Of a stretch of 64,000 nt of DNA, positions 17,082 through 27,097 are shown in pieces. Made by a program: the position numbers and the translations under genes. Each line of letters begins with the position of its first letter. Within the stretch, counting starts at the first letter, position 1. Location: the NCBI RefSeq assembly GCF_900129565.1, contig NZ_FQWD01000003.1:473015-537014 (forward strand). The letters are read 5' to 3'. This stretch comes from Marisediminitalea aggregata. GTDB taxonomy: Bacteria; Pseudomonadota; Gammaproteobacteria; Enterobacterales; Alteromonadaceae. The notes under the pieces are model-generated. The model saw only the letters and a program-made list of their open reading frames with translations. It was not told the DNA's origin and did no database searches.

Positions 17082-18542
17082 ATGTCTCTGTTTTCTACAC
17101 AACTTTCGGATATCGAAAAAGCGCTCGAGCAAGCGAGCAGCTACGCCGAGTACCGCGATGCCTGTTTGGCACACGACGCCTTGTCGGGCGCTAATGAATG
17201 GAAAGCTAAAGATCCCTGCCGGGACTATGACTACCGGTTAATTCGCAAACGCGTGCAGCGCATTAAGCTGGCACAAAGCCAACACGATATCCCTGCCCTG
17301 ATGTCTATCTTGCACGAAGGGCTACATGGCAATCTGGGTAATATCGCCAATCCCGAGCTGCTCACGCACAGTAAAATCGGTACTAAACACCTGATCCAGG
17401 AGTTCATAGACCAGGTTGTCAGTGCTCTCGAGCAGATATATACCGCCGACGAGGACGTAGTCGATTTTTACGATAAACTCACGTTCTTTGAAGAAACCGC
17501 TCACGCCTATGGCCGCAGTTGTCTGATGCTGTCTGGCGGCGCGGGGTTAGGCTTTTTCCACTGTGGTGTGGTGAAGTCGCTAAATGAACAGAACCTGCTA
17601 CCTTCAGTCATCTCCGGCGCTAGTGCAGGCTCAATCATTGGCGGCATGCTGGCAACCCGAACACACGACGAACTGCTGGAGTCACTGAGTGCTGAGTTCA
17701 TTTACGAGCACTTCAAGAACTGGCGTTTATGGGGCGGCCTTGGCAATAAGAGTCTGCTCGACAGTCGGGCACTGGAAAATACCCTGATCGCGTTGTTTGA
17801 TTTAATGACGTTCGAAGAGGCCTATGCCAAAACCGGACGCCACGTTACGGTAACCGTATCACCCGCCGATCTACACCAGTATTCGCGATTGTTAAACGCC
17901 AAAACATCACCCAATGCATTAATTACCCAGGCCGTTCGCGCGTCTTGCGCCGTGCCCATGTTGTTCACTCCAGTGCAGCTGAAAGCCAAGACGGCTGATG
18001 GTGACATTGTTCCTTATATTCCCAACCGCCGGTTTGCCGATGGCTCCATTATGGCTGATTTGCCGTTTCAGCAACTTGCGCGTTTGTACGGGGTTAACCA
18101 CAGTATTGTGAGCCAGACTAATCCACTGGCAGTGCCGTTTCTTACCGGTGCACGTTCACATGCGAAAACCCTTACCAGCATGACCCTCAGGCATATTAGC
18201 CAGCTGGCCAAAGCCAACAGTATTTTTGCTTTCGACATTATGGAGCAGTTGGTGCCGAACCGCGGCGGCAAGCTCGCCATTCACAAAATTCGCTCAGTGA
18301 TCGACCAGCAATACGTAGGCAACATTAATATTCTGCCAGACAAGCAAATACGCAACCTGATGCAAGTGGTGGCTAACCCGACGCTGGACAGCATCAAAAC
18401 GCTTATTGAGAGTGGCGAACGTGCAACATGGCCTCAGCTTGATGTAATCAGGCGCAACACGCTGATCAGTGAAACCCTACGCAACAAGTTAAGAGCGTTG
18501 AAGCAACGCGAAGCCCGCTTGTTTGAGCACGAACCGGTTTAG
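17082..18542 (+). CDS. Patatin-like phospholipase (DUF3336 N-terminal domain)
   Basis: A 486-residue serine lipase with an N-terminal DUF3336 region (about 1-140) and a patatin domain. The oxyanion loop GGAGLGFFH lies at 152-160, the nucleophile S181 sits in GASAG, and the catalytic D320 is in FADGS. This architecture is shared with triacylglycerol lipases of the yeast Tgl3/4/5 type and with many bacterial proteins. A strong GGGGAGGAAG ribosome site precedes the ATG. It is divergent from DUF445-TetR-WS/DGAT across 294 bases, so a storage-lipid synthase and a lipase share this neighbourhood. Confidence 0.9.
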   Translation: MSLFSTQLSDIEKALEQASSYAEYRDACLAHDALSGANEWKAKDPCRDYDYRLIRKRVQRIKLAQSQHDIPALMSILHEGLHGNLGNIANPELLTHSKIGTKHLIQEFIDQVVSALEQIYTADEDVVDFYDKLTFFEETAHAYGRSCLMLSGGAGLGFFHCGVVKSLNEQNLLPSVISGASAGSIIGGMLATRTHDELLESLSAEFIYEHFKNWRLWGGLGNKSLLDSRALENTLIALFDLMTFEEAYAKTGRHVTVTVSPADLHQYSRLLNAKTSPNALITQAVRASCAVPMLFTPVQLKAKTADGDIVPYIPNRRFADGSIMADLPFQQLARLYGVNHSIVSQTNPLAVPFLTGARSHAKTLTSMTLRHISQLAKANSIFAFDIMEQLVPNRGGKLAIHKIRSVIDQQYVGNINILPDKQIRNLMQVVANPTLDSIKTLIESGERATWPQLDVIRRNTLISETLRNKLRALKQREARLFEHEPV

Positions 18543-18554
18543 TTTTCGGAGTCA

Positions 18555-18578
18555 GTTGCGGGTAAAGCGACCCGCAAC
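18555..18578. terminator. Stem-loop between convergent genes, possible terminator
   Basis: A perfect 9-bp stem GTTGCGGGT/ACCCGCAAC with loop AAAGCG lies between the convergent patatin and metallophosphoesterase genes. There is no clear T-tract on either strand, so termination is likely by position but not certain. Confidence 0.5.
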
Positions 18579-18586
18579 CATTCAGA

Positions 18587-20554
18587 CTATCTCGCAATGA
18601 GGGCAAGCTCTACATCACGCTGTAGTACTACCCACCAACGATTTCCAAAACTGCTGTCGTATCCTACTATTGGATAGTCTTCACAGCTGGCATCTCGTGC
18701 AGGCGGCATGTCTAGATAGGCAGTAGACCAAGCTGAGTCAACAATGCAGGATTCAGGAGCAATGGCTACCCACTCATCGACCAACCACCCGAGTGTTACT
18801 GTGCTGGCATCGACACTTTCCGGTGCTGTAAATTGCACAGCGAACGCGTCACTTACTGCATTCTCAATATTCCACGATTTAGTTGCCGTAGAAGGCAGCG
18901 AAATTGCCGATTTTGCTGAACCGTCAGTTTGAGACATGGTCAAACCTTGATCATATTCAATATCTTTGGCTACCCCATAATCATCCTGGTACATACCGGT
19001 TTGATTTTGCGTACCACTGATGATCATGATATCCGATTCCGTGCCATTGGCCGGCAACCAGCTTAACGTGACGTGTTCCTTTAAATCGATGGTAGTTTCA
19101 GGAATGAGCAATTCATCTTTTGCTTCATCAGGGATCACTCGTACCGGGCTATTAAGGTTTGGTGTCCAGTTCTCATGAACCTGGTAAAGCCACTGGTATG
19201 ACAAGCGCAACAAATCATTAAGACTTTCTGCCCGTGAAATGCCTGGTGTAAATCCTAAATCACGTGTGCGGGTATCTGTGCGGTTAAACGTATTATTCTG
19301 CCCTCCTTCGAGAGTGACATAGCTACCGTCATCAGCATAACATGCATTAGTTAAATAATGCGTTTGCAATACCAATACAGGGCGAGTGTCATCCGGAATA
19401 GAGTTAGGGTAAATCACAGATTCACAACGGTTTGTCGTTCTTGAGAACTTATCCACTAACTGCCATTTTGCTGAAAAATCCTGATCTTCGTTGTTAGAAG
19501 TAGCGGTGTGCTCAGCAAAGTAAGACGCATAATCTACTCTGCTGTTATTAAACGTTAGCAGCGACGAGTTCACATCAAAATGTGTAGAACCATTACTCAT
19601 GGTGGCATTTTTTTGTGCCACGATCATTTGTACTAATTCACGCTCACCAAATCGGAATTCATACCCCTTGTAGGATGCATTTCCTGACATAATCTGCGTA
19701 TATGTATCCATGCGGTAATTACCGCCAGTGGGCGTAGAGCTTGAAGGTACGGTCTGCAGCGTGGTTTTAGCACTGATCAGTGAGCGTTGATACTGATGCT
19801 CATGTCCCTGAACGTAAATAATATCGTGCTCGGCAAAGAATGTGCGAATTTCCGGCTGTACCGAGTACACCCAGTCATCGTCTTTTGTGCCATCAACAAT
19901 TTGTTCTAGCGTTTCACCGTATTTTGCGCCTATTAACCCATCATGGCTGGCAACTACTATATGTTCGATATCTTCTATAGATTCGACAGTTTCTTTGATC
20001 CACTCAAACGCGATGGGTAAATTGTAATATGCCAGGCCAAAAATCAGCACATTTTCACGGACGACATAATAATTAATCCACTCATAAGCAGGCATGTGTA
20101 CGGCATCTTCCGGAATGAAGTGCTTCATGTTTTCAATCCAGTTGTACGTATAAGCGTAGCTGGTTTCATGATTGCCCATTACGGGTAAAAACTCGATACC
20201 TTGTTCTGCGTAGGCATCGGCAACCGACCGCCATTCTGCAAATTCTATATCGGACCCTTTGTCAGTAAGATCGCCCAATGCAATGATCATATTGACGCCA
20301 TTAACGGCCTGATGTGCGACAACTTCACGCATGGGATAAACCGAAACATGAGCCTGGCCGTTGGCATCTGTACCGCCTTGAGTATCGGGTAATAATCCAA
20401 TAGTGAATGGTTGAAACGCAGGCTCAGAAGTTTCAGGAGCAGGCGTCGAGGGAGTGGTAGGCGGTTGCTTTACTTTGTTGCTACCACCACAGGCGCTCAA
20501 TAAGAAAATGATAATAATATAAAAAACTAACGTTTGACTTCGACAACATGGCAT
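18587..20554 (-). CDS. Metallophosphoesterase lipoprotein
   Basis: A 655-residue lipoprotein with an N-terminal hydrophobic segment and lipobox LLSAC (lipidated C22). It is followed by a proline/threonine linker and a calcineurin-like phosphoesterase domain: D57 in LLPDTQGG, GDLTD, GNHET and VQGHEHQYQRS supply the expected metal ligands. The C-terminal 300 residues match no domain I can name. AAGGAAAG lies just upstream of the start. The substrate is unknown; a phosphodiester or phosphomonoester in the periplasm or at the cell surface is expected. Confidence 0.85.
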   Translation of the reverse strand: MPCCRSQTLVFYIIIIFLLSACGGSNKVKQPPTTPSTPAPETSEPAFQPFTIGLLPDTQGGTDANGQAHVSVYPMREVVAHQAVNGVNMIIALGDLTDKGSDIEFAEWRSVADAYAEQGIEFLPVMGNHETSYAYTYNWIENMKHFIPEDAVHMPAYEWINYYVVRENVLIFGLAYYNLPIAFEWIKETVESIEDIEHIVVASHDGLIGAKYGETLEQIVDGTKDDDWVYSVQPEIRTFFAEHDIIYVQGHEHQYQRSLISAKTTLQTVPSSSTPTGGNYRMDTYTQIMSGNASYKGYEFRFGERELVQMIVAQKNATMSNGSTHFDVNSSLLTFNNSRVDYASYFAEHTATSNNEDQDFSAKWQLVDKFSRTTNRCESVIYPNSIPDDTRPVLVLQTHYLTNACYADDGSYVTLEGGQNNTFNRTDTRTRDLGFTPGISRAESLNDLLRLSYQWLYQVHENWTPNLNSPVRVIPDEAKDELLIPETTIDLKEHVTLSWLPANGTESDIMIISGTQNQTGMYQDDYGVAKDIEYDQGLTMSQTDGSAKSAISLPSTATKSWNIENAVSDAFAVQFTAPESVDASTVTLGWLVDEWVAIAPESCIVDSAWSTAYLDMPPARDASCEDYPIVGYDSSFGNRWWVVLQRDVELALIAR

Positions 20555-20707
20555 TGCGCTTTCCTTGGTTAATAAATCGCCATATATACTAAAGTCTAAG
20601 TCATGAATATTTCGTGTCTAACACACTACAGTCTGGTGAAGTTTTTTTGAACGACTGGCTTTTTTGATACGCAATGCACAGTTTCTAATGTTGTAGAAAT
20701 GAAATAA

Positions 20708-20739
20708 GCGCACTTGTATTCGGGTTGAGCCAAGTGCGC
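20708..20739 (-). terminator. Stem-loop downstream of the amidohydrolase gene, possible terminator
   Basis: A 9-bp perfect stem GCGCACTTG/CAAGTGCGC with a 14-base loop lies 13 bases after the stop codon of the minus-strand amidohydrolase gene. The following minus-strand sequence, TTATTTCATTT, is only moderately T-rich. Confidence 0.55.
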
Positions 20740-20752
20740 AAAGGTAAAAAAA

Positions 20753-22816
20753 CTAGTGTGTTACTATAACTTCAGGCAATGCAGTAAAAGGCTTAATACC
20801 AAACTCAGGGTAGACTTCCGATGGGAAATAGAATTTACCTTGGGTTACCACCATGGCCATGGATTTCAACGCAGCCAGGTCGGCGGTTGGATCGCCGTGT
20901 ACCAGGAAAAAGTCCGCTTCTTTACCTACCGAGACTGAACCGCGCTCTGTATGACCGAGATATTCGGCCATATCATAACTACCACGCTTGAGCGCTTCGG
21001 CAGGTGTCATACCGATTTTTTCAAACAGCGCCAACTCCCGGTGAAGATAGAATGCCCCGCCCATGTCTGTGCCGGGTACCAGCAGAATGCCACGTTTGTG
21101 CATAAGTGACAGCGTATCCAGAATCTTCTGATAAGCTGTGAGATAAGCCTGGTCTTCCGCGTCATCTGCCACGTTAAGCATGGCAGACTTCGCTGAGCGC
21201 TGCTCGCTGACCGGCATGTGATCAATATAATTAGCCACGGCTTTGTTGGTGATGCCATTACGCCCAGTCATGGCATATTCGTGGATAACCATTGTCGGGT
21301 CGTGTGCAATGTTGTTTTCTACCATCAGGTCCAGGGTATGTTTTACCGCTTCACTGTTCAGGTCTAAGTCCACAAAGCGCTTCATGCCTGTTATCCGGAA
21401 CAAAGTGCGGGTATCTTCTTCAGGTTTTAACACCCAACCCAACATAATCTGATTGATATGCGTCAGTTCGTCGTAACCGCCCTCGATCATTTGGTCGGCG
21501 CGGTAAAACGCAGGCACGTGACCAGCAACACGAAGGCCTAATCGGTGAGCTTCTTTAGTCATGTCCGGCACCCAATCGCCATTCATGGAATTGTAGATTT
21601 TAATTTGCCAATAGCCCTTTTCGGCATAATCGCGAATTAGTGCCAGGGCGTCTTCTTTGGTAGGTGCCAGCTCTCCCGTTGCGGCGCTGTAGTCACTCAC
21701 ACCCTCAATGAACCCACTTTTGGTGATTTTAGGGCCAATTAAAATGCCGTTGTCGATTTTATCGATCAATGCCGACAGCACTTCATCTTCGTTACCCATA
21801 TCGCGAATACCGGTCACGCCCGCCAGCACATTCAGAATTGCCCTGTCGTCGCCCACGTGTCCATGCATGTCGTAAAGACCGGCTACCAGCGTGCCGCCCT
21901 CACCTTCTATAAACACTTCGTTTGCATCCGGCGATGATTGCACCGGCTCAATCGCGGTGATCTTTCTGCCTTCAATAACGACCGATGACGCCTCTGTTAA
22001 AGCCAGTGTTGTCGGGTCGAAAATTCGCACATTGTTTACCCGAACAGGTTTGTCATACTGATGGGTAACGTTTTTAGCAATATCTTCATAACGCTCCGTG
22101 TTAAGCGTCGCCGCGAGTTCGCGTAAGCGCTTGTCTTCCGATTCCAGTCCTTCGCGAAGCAGAGCGAAACGTGGCGACACCACAGCCACAAACTGCTGCT
22201 TGTCGTCTAAAATCACATAACTTGGATTCAGATTAATGCCGCCAAGTGCATACAAGGTGGCTTCTACCTGATTTTCCCCACTTCCGAGCGTTAACCGGCG
22301 CTTTTCTGAAACGGTAACCTGACCGGCTGGCAGCGCTGGATAAGGGGCACCGCCGGCATCAAGTACCGTTTTGGTGTACAGATATAATGCATAAGGACTG
22401 GGATTTTGTGCAATGTAAATGGCATCCCCTGTCACGTCTTCTTCACCTGCTCCCGCTGCGGCCTTCCAGCTTGCAACCCCGTCTTTTAACTCATAGGTTT
22501 CGTTTACTGCATTTCCAAATGTCGTTTTGCCCTCAATAGACCAGGAAATGGGAATACCGGCTTCAGACAGTAACAGCGTTTCCTCACTACTCGCGCCACG
22601 GCCGTTATTGCTAAAGCCGTAGTTAATGTCGATCACCGGGCCATTTTGCGTGATAGTCATATCACCCACATCGGTGCCACCAAACAATACGTTATATTGC
22701 TGTGTAACTGATGTTGTCGATACTTGTGATTCGGTCGTCGTTGATGTGCTGGTTGGCGCTTCACCGCTGCAAGCAGTGAGTCCGGCTACCATTAAGCCAA
22801 TTAAAGACAGGCGCAT
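20753..22816 (-). CDS. Amidohydrolase-family lipoprotein
   Basis: A 687-residue protein starting with MRLSLIGLMVAGLTAC, a lipoprotein signal (C16). An N-terminal beta-rich region of about 240 residues precedes an amidohydrolase domain. Metal-ligand motifs visible are DMHGH (HxH), VAGHVPA, DELTHINQ and PGTDMGGAF, with the C-terminal GKEADFFLVHGDP common to imidazolonepropionase-like enzymes. The longest frame adds 44 residues upstream, but AAGGAC lies six bases before the chosen ATG and the lipobox supports it. The substrate cannot be told. Confidence 0.88.
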   Translation of the reverse strand: MRLSLIGLMVAGLTACSGEAPTSTSTTTESQVSTTSVTQQYNVLFGGTDVGDMTITQNGPVIDINYGFSNNGRGASSEETLLLSEAGIPISWSIEGKTTFGNAVNETYELKDGVASWKAAAGAGEEDVTGDAIYIAQNPSPYALYLYTKTVLDAGGAPYPALPAGQVTVSEKRRLTLGSGENQVEATLYALGGINLNPSYVILDDKQQFVAVVSPRFALLREGLESEDKRLRELAATLNTERYEDIAKNVTHQYDKPVRVNNVRIFDPTTLALTEASSVVIEGRKITAIEPVQSSPDANEVFIEGEGGTLVAGLYDMHGHVGDDRAILNVLAGVTGIRDMGNEDEVLSALIDKIDNGILIGPKITKSGFIEGVSDYSAATGELAPTKEDALALIRDYAEKGYWQIKIYNSMNGDWVPDMTKEAHRLGLRVAGHVPAFYRADQMIEGGYDELTHINQIMLGWVLKPEEDTRTLFRITGMKRFVDLDLNSEAVKHTLDLMVENNIAHDPTMVIHEYAMTGRNGITNKAVANYIDHMPVSEQRSAKSAMLNVADDAEDQAYLTAYQKILDTLSLMHKRGILLVPGTDMGGAFYLHRELALFEKIGMTPAEALKRGSYDMAEYLGHTERGSVSVGKEADFFLVHGDPTADLAALKSMAMVVTQGKFYFPSEVYPEFGIKPFTALPEVIVTH

Positions 22817-23021
22817 AGCAAAGTCCTTGTAGTATTTGTAATCGTTATTATAGAAAGTCTGTGAAACGCCATAGAGCGTAGCAGTATTCAGCTTCACAGG
22901 CGAGTATTCACGATGAACACGCGCATTTACCCGAAAATCAGCAAGCATTGCCGCTGCGCCGTTAAACTTTTTATTGTGCTGTGCGTAACTGAATTCAAGT
23001 AACCTTTAACCAGAGCCGGAT

Positions 23022-23375
23022 ATGCAAGACAGTGATATTGTGACGCTATTCACTTACCGTTTTTTGATTGATGAACCACAGCCACCGCATAATTTCACTC
23101 AGGATATTAAGGACTTGCAGCAGTTCCCCGAGCGCTTGTCGTTAAGCTATATTGATGAATGGAAAAGCGATATTAAGCGGTACATGAGCAAAAACAATCT
23201 GACTATAGATGATTTGGAAGCGCTTAGCACACAGCTAACCGAACCTGACACTGCGCAGCAATATGCGCCCTTGAAAGACATTGTAGTCAGGGCACTACAA
23301 ATTAACAGCAGTGACACCGTGAGCATCATTGAGACGCCGTTTAAACGCTACATAGACAAACTGGTGAACAGTTAG
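23022..23375 (+). CDS. Hypothetical protein
   Basis: A 117-residue soluble, acidic, mostly helical protein with no signal peptide and no motif I recognise. A weak AGCCGG ribosome site precedes the ATG. It lies alone on the plus strand between the amidohydrolase (divergent) and phasin (convergent) genes, with a bidirectional terminator directly downstream, which supports it being a real gene. Confidence 0.65.
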   Translation: MQDSDIVTLFTYRFLIDEPQPPHNFTQDIKDLQQFPERLSLSYIDEWKSDIKRYMSKNNLTIDDLEALSTQLTEPDTAQQYAPLKDIVVRALQINSSDTVSIIETPFKRYIDKLVNS

Positions 23376-23392
23376 CAGTGCAGTAAGAAAAA

Positions 23393-23420
23393 CAAAAAAC
23401 GGGCCGAAGCCCGTTTCTTA
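23393..23420. terminator. Bidirectional rho-independent terminator
   Basis: The stem AAACGGGC/GCCCGTTT with loop CGAA lies between convergent genes. The minus strand ends in TTTTTTGTTTTTC, a strong tract for the phasin gene. The plus-strand tract (TTTCTTATT) is weaker. Confidence 0.88.
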
Positions 23421-23434
23421 TTCATACTGATTTA

Positions 23435-23962
23435 TCAGTCTTGCTTGGGAGGCGTCGTTTTCGCCTTCGAAGCTGCTGGTTTTCGCGTGGTTGTTTTACG
23501 CGTCGTTGTGGTTTTCGCTGCAGTTTTCGTACCTGACTCAGATGCAGTTTTACTGGCTGCAGGCTTACGTCGGGTCTTCGGTGCAGGCTTGGCGGCTGCC
23601 GCTTCGGCTTTGGCTGCAGCTTGTTTAGCTGCGAGCAAAGCCACCTGCTCTACCAGCAAATCCACTTTGTTCGACAACACGTCCAACTGAGCAGCACGTT
23701 TCTGCTTCGGCGTGGTGAAGCTTGGCATCCAGTGATGAAGTGGTGACTGACGCCACACTTCGCACCATTGTGCCGGATCCACCGCTTTACGCAGCTGAGA
23801 CTCGACCTGCTCTCCTCGTGAAGCAAACTCGTTGAGCGTTTGCTGAGAATCGCTCAGTGTTTGCTGCACTTGCTGATTTGCCTGTGTAACCTGATCAGCC
23901 ACTAATCCTAACCCCGCTTCAAACCAGGCAAACAGCGGTGATGTGGGCTTTTTATCTGACAT
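23435..23962 (-). CDS. Phasin-like protein with lysine/alanine-rich tail (PhaF-like)
   Basis: A 175-residue protein. The N-terminal half is amphipathic and helical (LFAWFEAGLGLVADQVTQA). The C-terminal half from about residue 110 is an alanine, lysine, threonine and proline-rich tail with repeats such as KPAASK and TTTRKTTTRK, resembling the histone H1-like tail of PhaF. PhaF-type phasins coat polyhydroxyalkanoate granules and tether them to DNA. The second ATG (23962) is preferred because AAGGA is six bases before it. It follows the next phasin gene by 46 bases. No PHA synthase is in the window, so the granule role is from family only. Confidence 0.75.
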   Translation of the reverse strand: MSDKKPTSPLFAWFEAGLGLVADQVTQANQQVQQTLSDSQQTLNEFASRGEQVESQLRKAVDPAQWCEVWRQSPLHHWMPSFTTPKQKRAAQLDVLSNKVDLLVEQVALLAAKQAAAKAEAAAAKPAPKTRRKPAASKTASESGTKTAAKTTTTRKTTTRKPAASKAKTTPPKQD

Positions 23963-24008
23963 AATCATTCCTTACCCAAAATCGGGCAGCATGGCTGCCC
24001 GCAGGGAT

Positions 24009-24368
24009 TTATTTATTTGCAGCCAGTTTTGCAACGGCTTCGGTCAGGGCGTCGATTTTAGCTGACAGCTCGTCAATGCGCTGATCAGTATCGTCTGCAT
24101 CTAAACCTAACTTTTTACGCACTTCAGACACGCGGGTTTCAACTTCAGAGGTGGTTTCCTTGAACTTGTCTTTCGCTTCTGTCTCCAGTGTTTCGCCTTT
24201 GCTTACCAGGTCGTTAAACATTTTGCTGGCTTCAGTGGTCAGTTTTTCATACTGGCCCTGCGCTTCGTCAATACTTTTGCCGTAGGCACCTAAACCTGCT
24301 AACCAGATTTTACGTGCAAAGTCTTCGGCTTCATTGATTTTGTTTTTGATATCGTCTTTAGTCGTCAT
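24009..24368 (-). CDS. Phasin family protein (PhaI-like)
   Basis: A 119-residue, highly helical, charged protein with the phasin hallmark FARKIWLAGLGAYGKSIDEA near residue 18 and a C-terminal heptad-like segment (RIDELSAKIDALTEAVAKL). Phasins of this type cover polyhydroxyalkanoate granules. AAAGGAGAG lies before the ATG. It is upstream of, and probably co-transcribed with, the PhaF-like gene. Confidence 0.85.
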   Translation of the reverse strand: MTTKDDIKNKINEAEDFARKIWLAGLGAYGKSIDEAQGQYEKLTTEASKMFNDLVSKGETLETEAKDKFKETTSEVETRVSEVRKKLGLDADDTDQRIDELSAKIDALTEAVAKLAANK

Positions 24369-24452
24369 GGTGAACTCTCCTTTAAACTGTCTGAATGTAG
24401 TGTACGAAGTGCAATTAGAAATCGCATACTAAAAACAAATATTTTTGCATAA

Positions 24453-24486
24453 AAAAACGCCGGATTAAAAAATCCGGCGTTTTTCA
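24453..24486 (-). terminator. Rho-independent terminator of fadR
   Basis: The 11-bp stem AACGCCGGATT/AATCCGGCGTT with loop AAAAA is flanked by A- and T-runs, giving TTTTTTT on the minus strand, about 20 bases after the fadR stop. Confidence 0.9.
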
Positions 24487-24505
24487 AACAGTTACTCAAT
24501 AAGAT

Positions 24506-25216
24506 TTAGTCAACTAAATCTTGCGGCATGGTATCGCGGATGTCCATCCACACCTTACCACTCTCGATCCCGTATTCGCGGATAACAGCAGGCACGGTTT
24601 CGTATTCACCGTTTTCAGCCACAGCGAGTAATTTGGCGTAGAATGCCTTTGCCACGTCGCGAGCCTGTTGCTCAGCAAAGAAGAAACCACCGATACGTGA
24701 ATACAATCCGCGGAAGCCGTTCATCATCAGCACAAATACTTTGTTTCCGGATGCCAGCGCCAAATCATGGTTCAACTGATAATCAAACTGTGCGAACGCC
24801 TTGCCGTCTTCTTCCACGTCTTTATAACGTGCAATGATTTCAATCGACTCTTGAGGATTATTTCGAATAGCACTGCGAATAAACACAGCACTTAAATTGG
24901 TACGCGCTGCAAGCAGGTTATCCACCAGTTCCGGAATGCCGTCCTGGTCTAACCGCGCCAGCGTTTCCAGAATGTTCAGGCCGCAGGTTTCCCAGAAGTT
25001 ATTTACCTTGGTAGGTTTACCGTGCTGAATGGTTAGCCAGCCATCACGGGCCAGGCGCTGTAACACTTCGCGTAAGGTTGTGCGGGTAACGCCGATCAAC
25101 TCAGATAGCTCTCGCTCAGCAGGTAAAATGGTACCGGGAGGAAAACGCCCGCTCCAAATTGACTCAACGATATACTCTTCGGCAAAACCAGCCGGACTTT
25201 GTGCCTTATAAATCAT
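24506..25216 (-). CDS. fadR: Fatty acid metabolism regulator FadR
   Basis: FadR is a GntR-family repressor of fatty acid degradation and activator of unsaturated fatty acid synthesis, released from DNA by long-chain acyl-CoA. The 236-residue protein is near identical to the E. coli one through the winged helix ([45 protein letters not shown]). The ATG at 25216 gives the E. coli start MIYKAQ; the longer frame is rejected. The acyl-CoA-binding C-terminal domain is present. It is divergent from nhaB, as in E. coli, and a FadR-like site lies 33 bases upstream. Confidence 0.97.
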   Translation of the reverse strand: MIYKAQSPAGFAEEYIVESIWSGRFPPGTILPAERELSELIGVTRTTLREVLQRLARDGWLTIQHGKPTKVNNFWETCGLNILETLARLDQDGIPELVDNLLAARTNLSAVFIRSAIRNNPQESIEIIARYKDVEEDGKAFAQFDYQLNHDLALASGNKVFVLMMNGFRGLYSRIGGFFFAEQQARDVAKAFYAKLLAVAENGEYETVPAVIREYGIESGKVWMDIRDTMPQDLVD

Positions 25217-25249
25217 ATTTGCTCGCCTGCTGAACATCTTTTTCTTTTA

Positions 25250-25266
25250 AACTGATTGTACCAGAT
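25250..25266. promoter_or_regulatory. Candidate FadR operator upstream of fadR
   Basis: The 17-base AACTGATTGTACCAGAT resembles the FadR palindrome (consensus around TGGTnnGACCA). One half, ATCTGGTAC on the minus strand, is the same as in the E. coli fadB site as I recall it. Its position just upstream of fadR suggests autoregulation. Confidence 0.6.
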
Positions 25267-25505
25267 GCATTTTCATTAACACAATCAATAAATATAACGA
25301 ATATAGCCTCGTCTTTATCGTCTACGACCTTTTTACGGCTTCCTGTCTTACCGATTATCGGTTAGTCTTTGCAGGCTTAGACGATACCTACGTGTATTCA
25401 CCGAATACCAGAAGTAACATATATATTGATAAAAACAAACTTTCATCGTCTACTATTACTCAGAGAACAACAAATTAAGCCTGTGATAAAAAAGGAAATT
25501 ACTCG

Positions 25506-27083
25506 ATGCAGACCTCTATGACCATGGCTATTTATAAGAACTTTCTGGGGCATGCTCCGGACTGGTATAAAAAGACCATCATTGGGTTTTTAATTGCTAA
25601 TCCCCTGTTATTCATGCTTGACCCATACCTTGCTGGCTGGGTTTTGATTATCGAATTTATTTTTACACTTGCCATGGCATTAAAGTGTTATCCACTGCAA
25701 CCTGGTGGTTTACTGCTCATTGAGGCCTTATTTATCGGCATGACCACGCCAGACCATGTACTTCATGAAATCGAAGTTAACCTGGACGTGTTATTACTAC
25801 TTGTCTTCATGGTGGCTGGTATCTACTTCATGAAGGACTTACTGCTATTCCTGTTTACCAAACTGGTCATTCGGGTAAAAAATAAGACGATATTGTCGCT
25901 GTCCTTTATTGTTGCATCTGCATTCCTTTCTGCATTCCTTGACGCCTTAACGGTTGTGGCGGTTATCATCGCGGTAGGCCTAGGTTTCTACACGATTTAC
26001 CACAAAGTCGCGTCAGGTAAAGAGTTCCATCACGACCATGACCACACCACCGACGATACAGTTCAGGAGTTGGGTCGTAACGATCTGGATGATTTCCGCG
26101 CCTTCCTGCGTAACCTAATGATGCATTCCGCTGTAGGTACGGCGTTAGGTGGTGTAATGACGATGGTGGGTGAACCACAAAACCTGATCATTGCCGACAA
26201 AGCCGGCTGGGATTTTGTTGAGTTCTTTATTCGCATGTCACCTATCACCGTTCCGGTGTTTATCATGGGTGTACTTACTACAATTATTTTGGAAAAAACC
26301 AAAACCTTTGGCTATGGCGCCAAGCTGCCACCTGCAGTGCGTAACATCTTAGTTGATTACGACAAGCACATGGACGAAGCCCGTTCAGTGCGCGACAAAG
26401 CCCGTCTCGCCATCCAAGCGCTGATTGGCGTTTGGTTGGTTGTAGGCCTTGCCCTTCACCTGGCGGCGGTAGGCCTGATTGGTTTGTCTGTAATTATTCT
26501 TGCCACCTCAATGAGCGGTGTCATTGAAGAGCACGCGTTAGGTAAGGCGTTTGAAGAAGCGCTACCGTTTACCGCTCTGCTTTGTGTGTTCTTTGGTGTG
26601 GTTGCGGTTATTATCGACCAGGGCTTGTTCGCACCTGTGATTCACTGGGTATTGTCATTTGAGGGTAAAACCCAGTTAGTGATGTTCTATCTGGCGAATG
26701 GTGTGCTGTCGATGGTGAGTGACAACGTATTCGTTGGCTCGGTGTACATCACCGAAGTTACAACAGCCCTGCAACAAGGACAAATCACTCGCGACCAGTT
26801 CGATTTGCTGGCTGTAGCAATCAATACAGGTACTAACCTACCCAGTGTTGCAACGCCAAATGGCCAGGCTGCCTTCCTGTTCTTATTAACGTCTGCAATT
26901 GCACCGTTATTGCGTTTGTCATATGGCCGCATGGTGGTTATGGCACTGCCTTACACGATCGTACTGACGCTGGTTGGCCTGGGCGCCACCTACATTGGAC
27001 TGGTAGACGCTACACAATGGCTGTATGACATGCACCTGATCGAACATCATTCTGCGTTGCCTACCGGCAATAGCGGTCACTAG
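25506..27083 (+). CDS. nhaB: Na+/H+ antiporter NhaB
   Basis: NhaB exports sodium in exchange for protons and supports pH and salt homeostasis. The 525-residue inner membrane protein has about a dozen hydrophobic segments and family motifs such as [35 protein letters not shown] and [21 protein letters not shown] precedes the ATG. A perfect palindrome ACCGAT-T-ATCGGT (25350-25362) in the upstream region might be a regulator site. The order fadR-nhaB-dsbB is the same as in enterobacteria. Confidence 0.97.
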   Translation: MQTSMTMAIYKNFLGHAPDWYKKTIIGFLIANPLLFMLDPYLAGWVLIIEFIFTLAMALKCYPLQPGGLLLIEALFIGMTTPDHVLHEIEVNLDVLLLLVFMVAGIYFMKDLLLFLFTKLVIRVKNKTILSLSFIVASAFLSAFLDALTVVAVIIAVGLGFYTIYHKVASGKEFHHDHDHTTDDTVQELGRNDLDDFRAFLRNLMMHSAVGTALGGVMTMVGEPQNLIIADKAGWDFVEFFIRMSPITVPVFIMGVLTTIILEKTKTFGYGAKLPPAVRNILVDYDKHMDEARSVRDKARLAIQALIGVWLVVGLALHLAAVGLIGLSVIILATSMSGVIEEHALGKAFEEALPFTALLCVFFGVVAVIIDQGLFAPVIHWVLSFEGKTQLVMFYLANGVLSMVSDNVFVGSVYITEVTTALQQGQITRDQFDLLAVAINTGTNLPSVATPNGQAAFLFLLTSAIAPLLRLSYGRMVVMALPYTIVLTLVGLGATYIGLVDATQWLYDMHLIEHHSALPTGNSGH

Positions 27084-27097
27084 GAGCGTCACTACGG

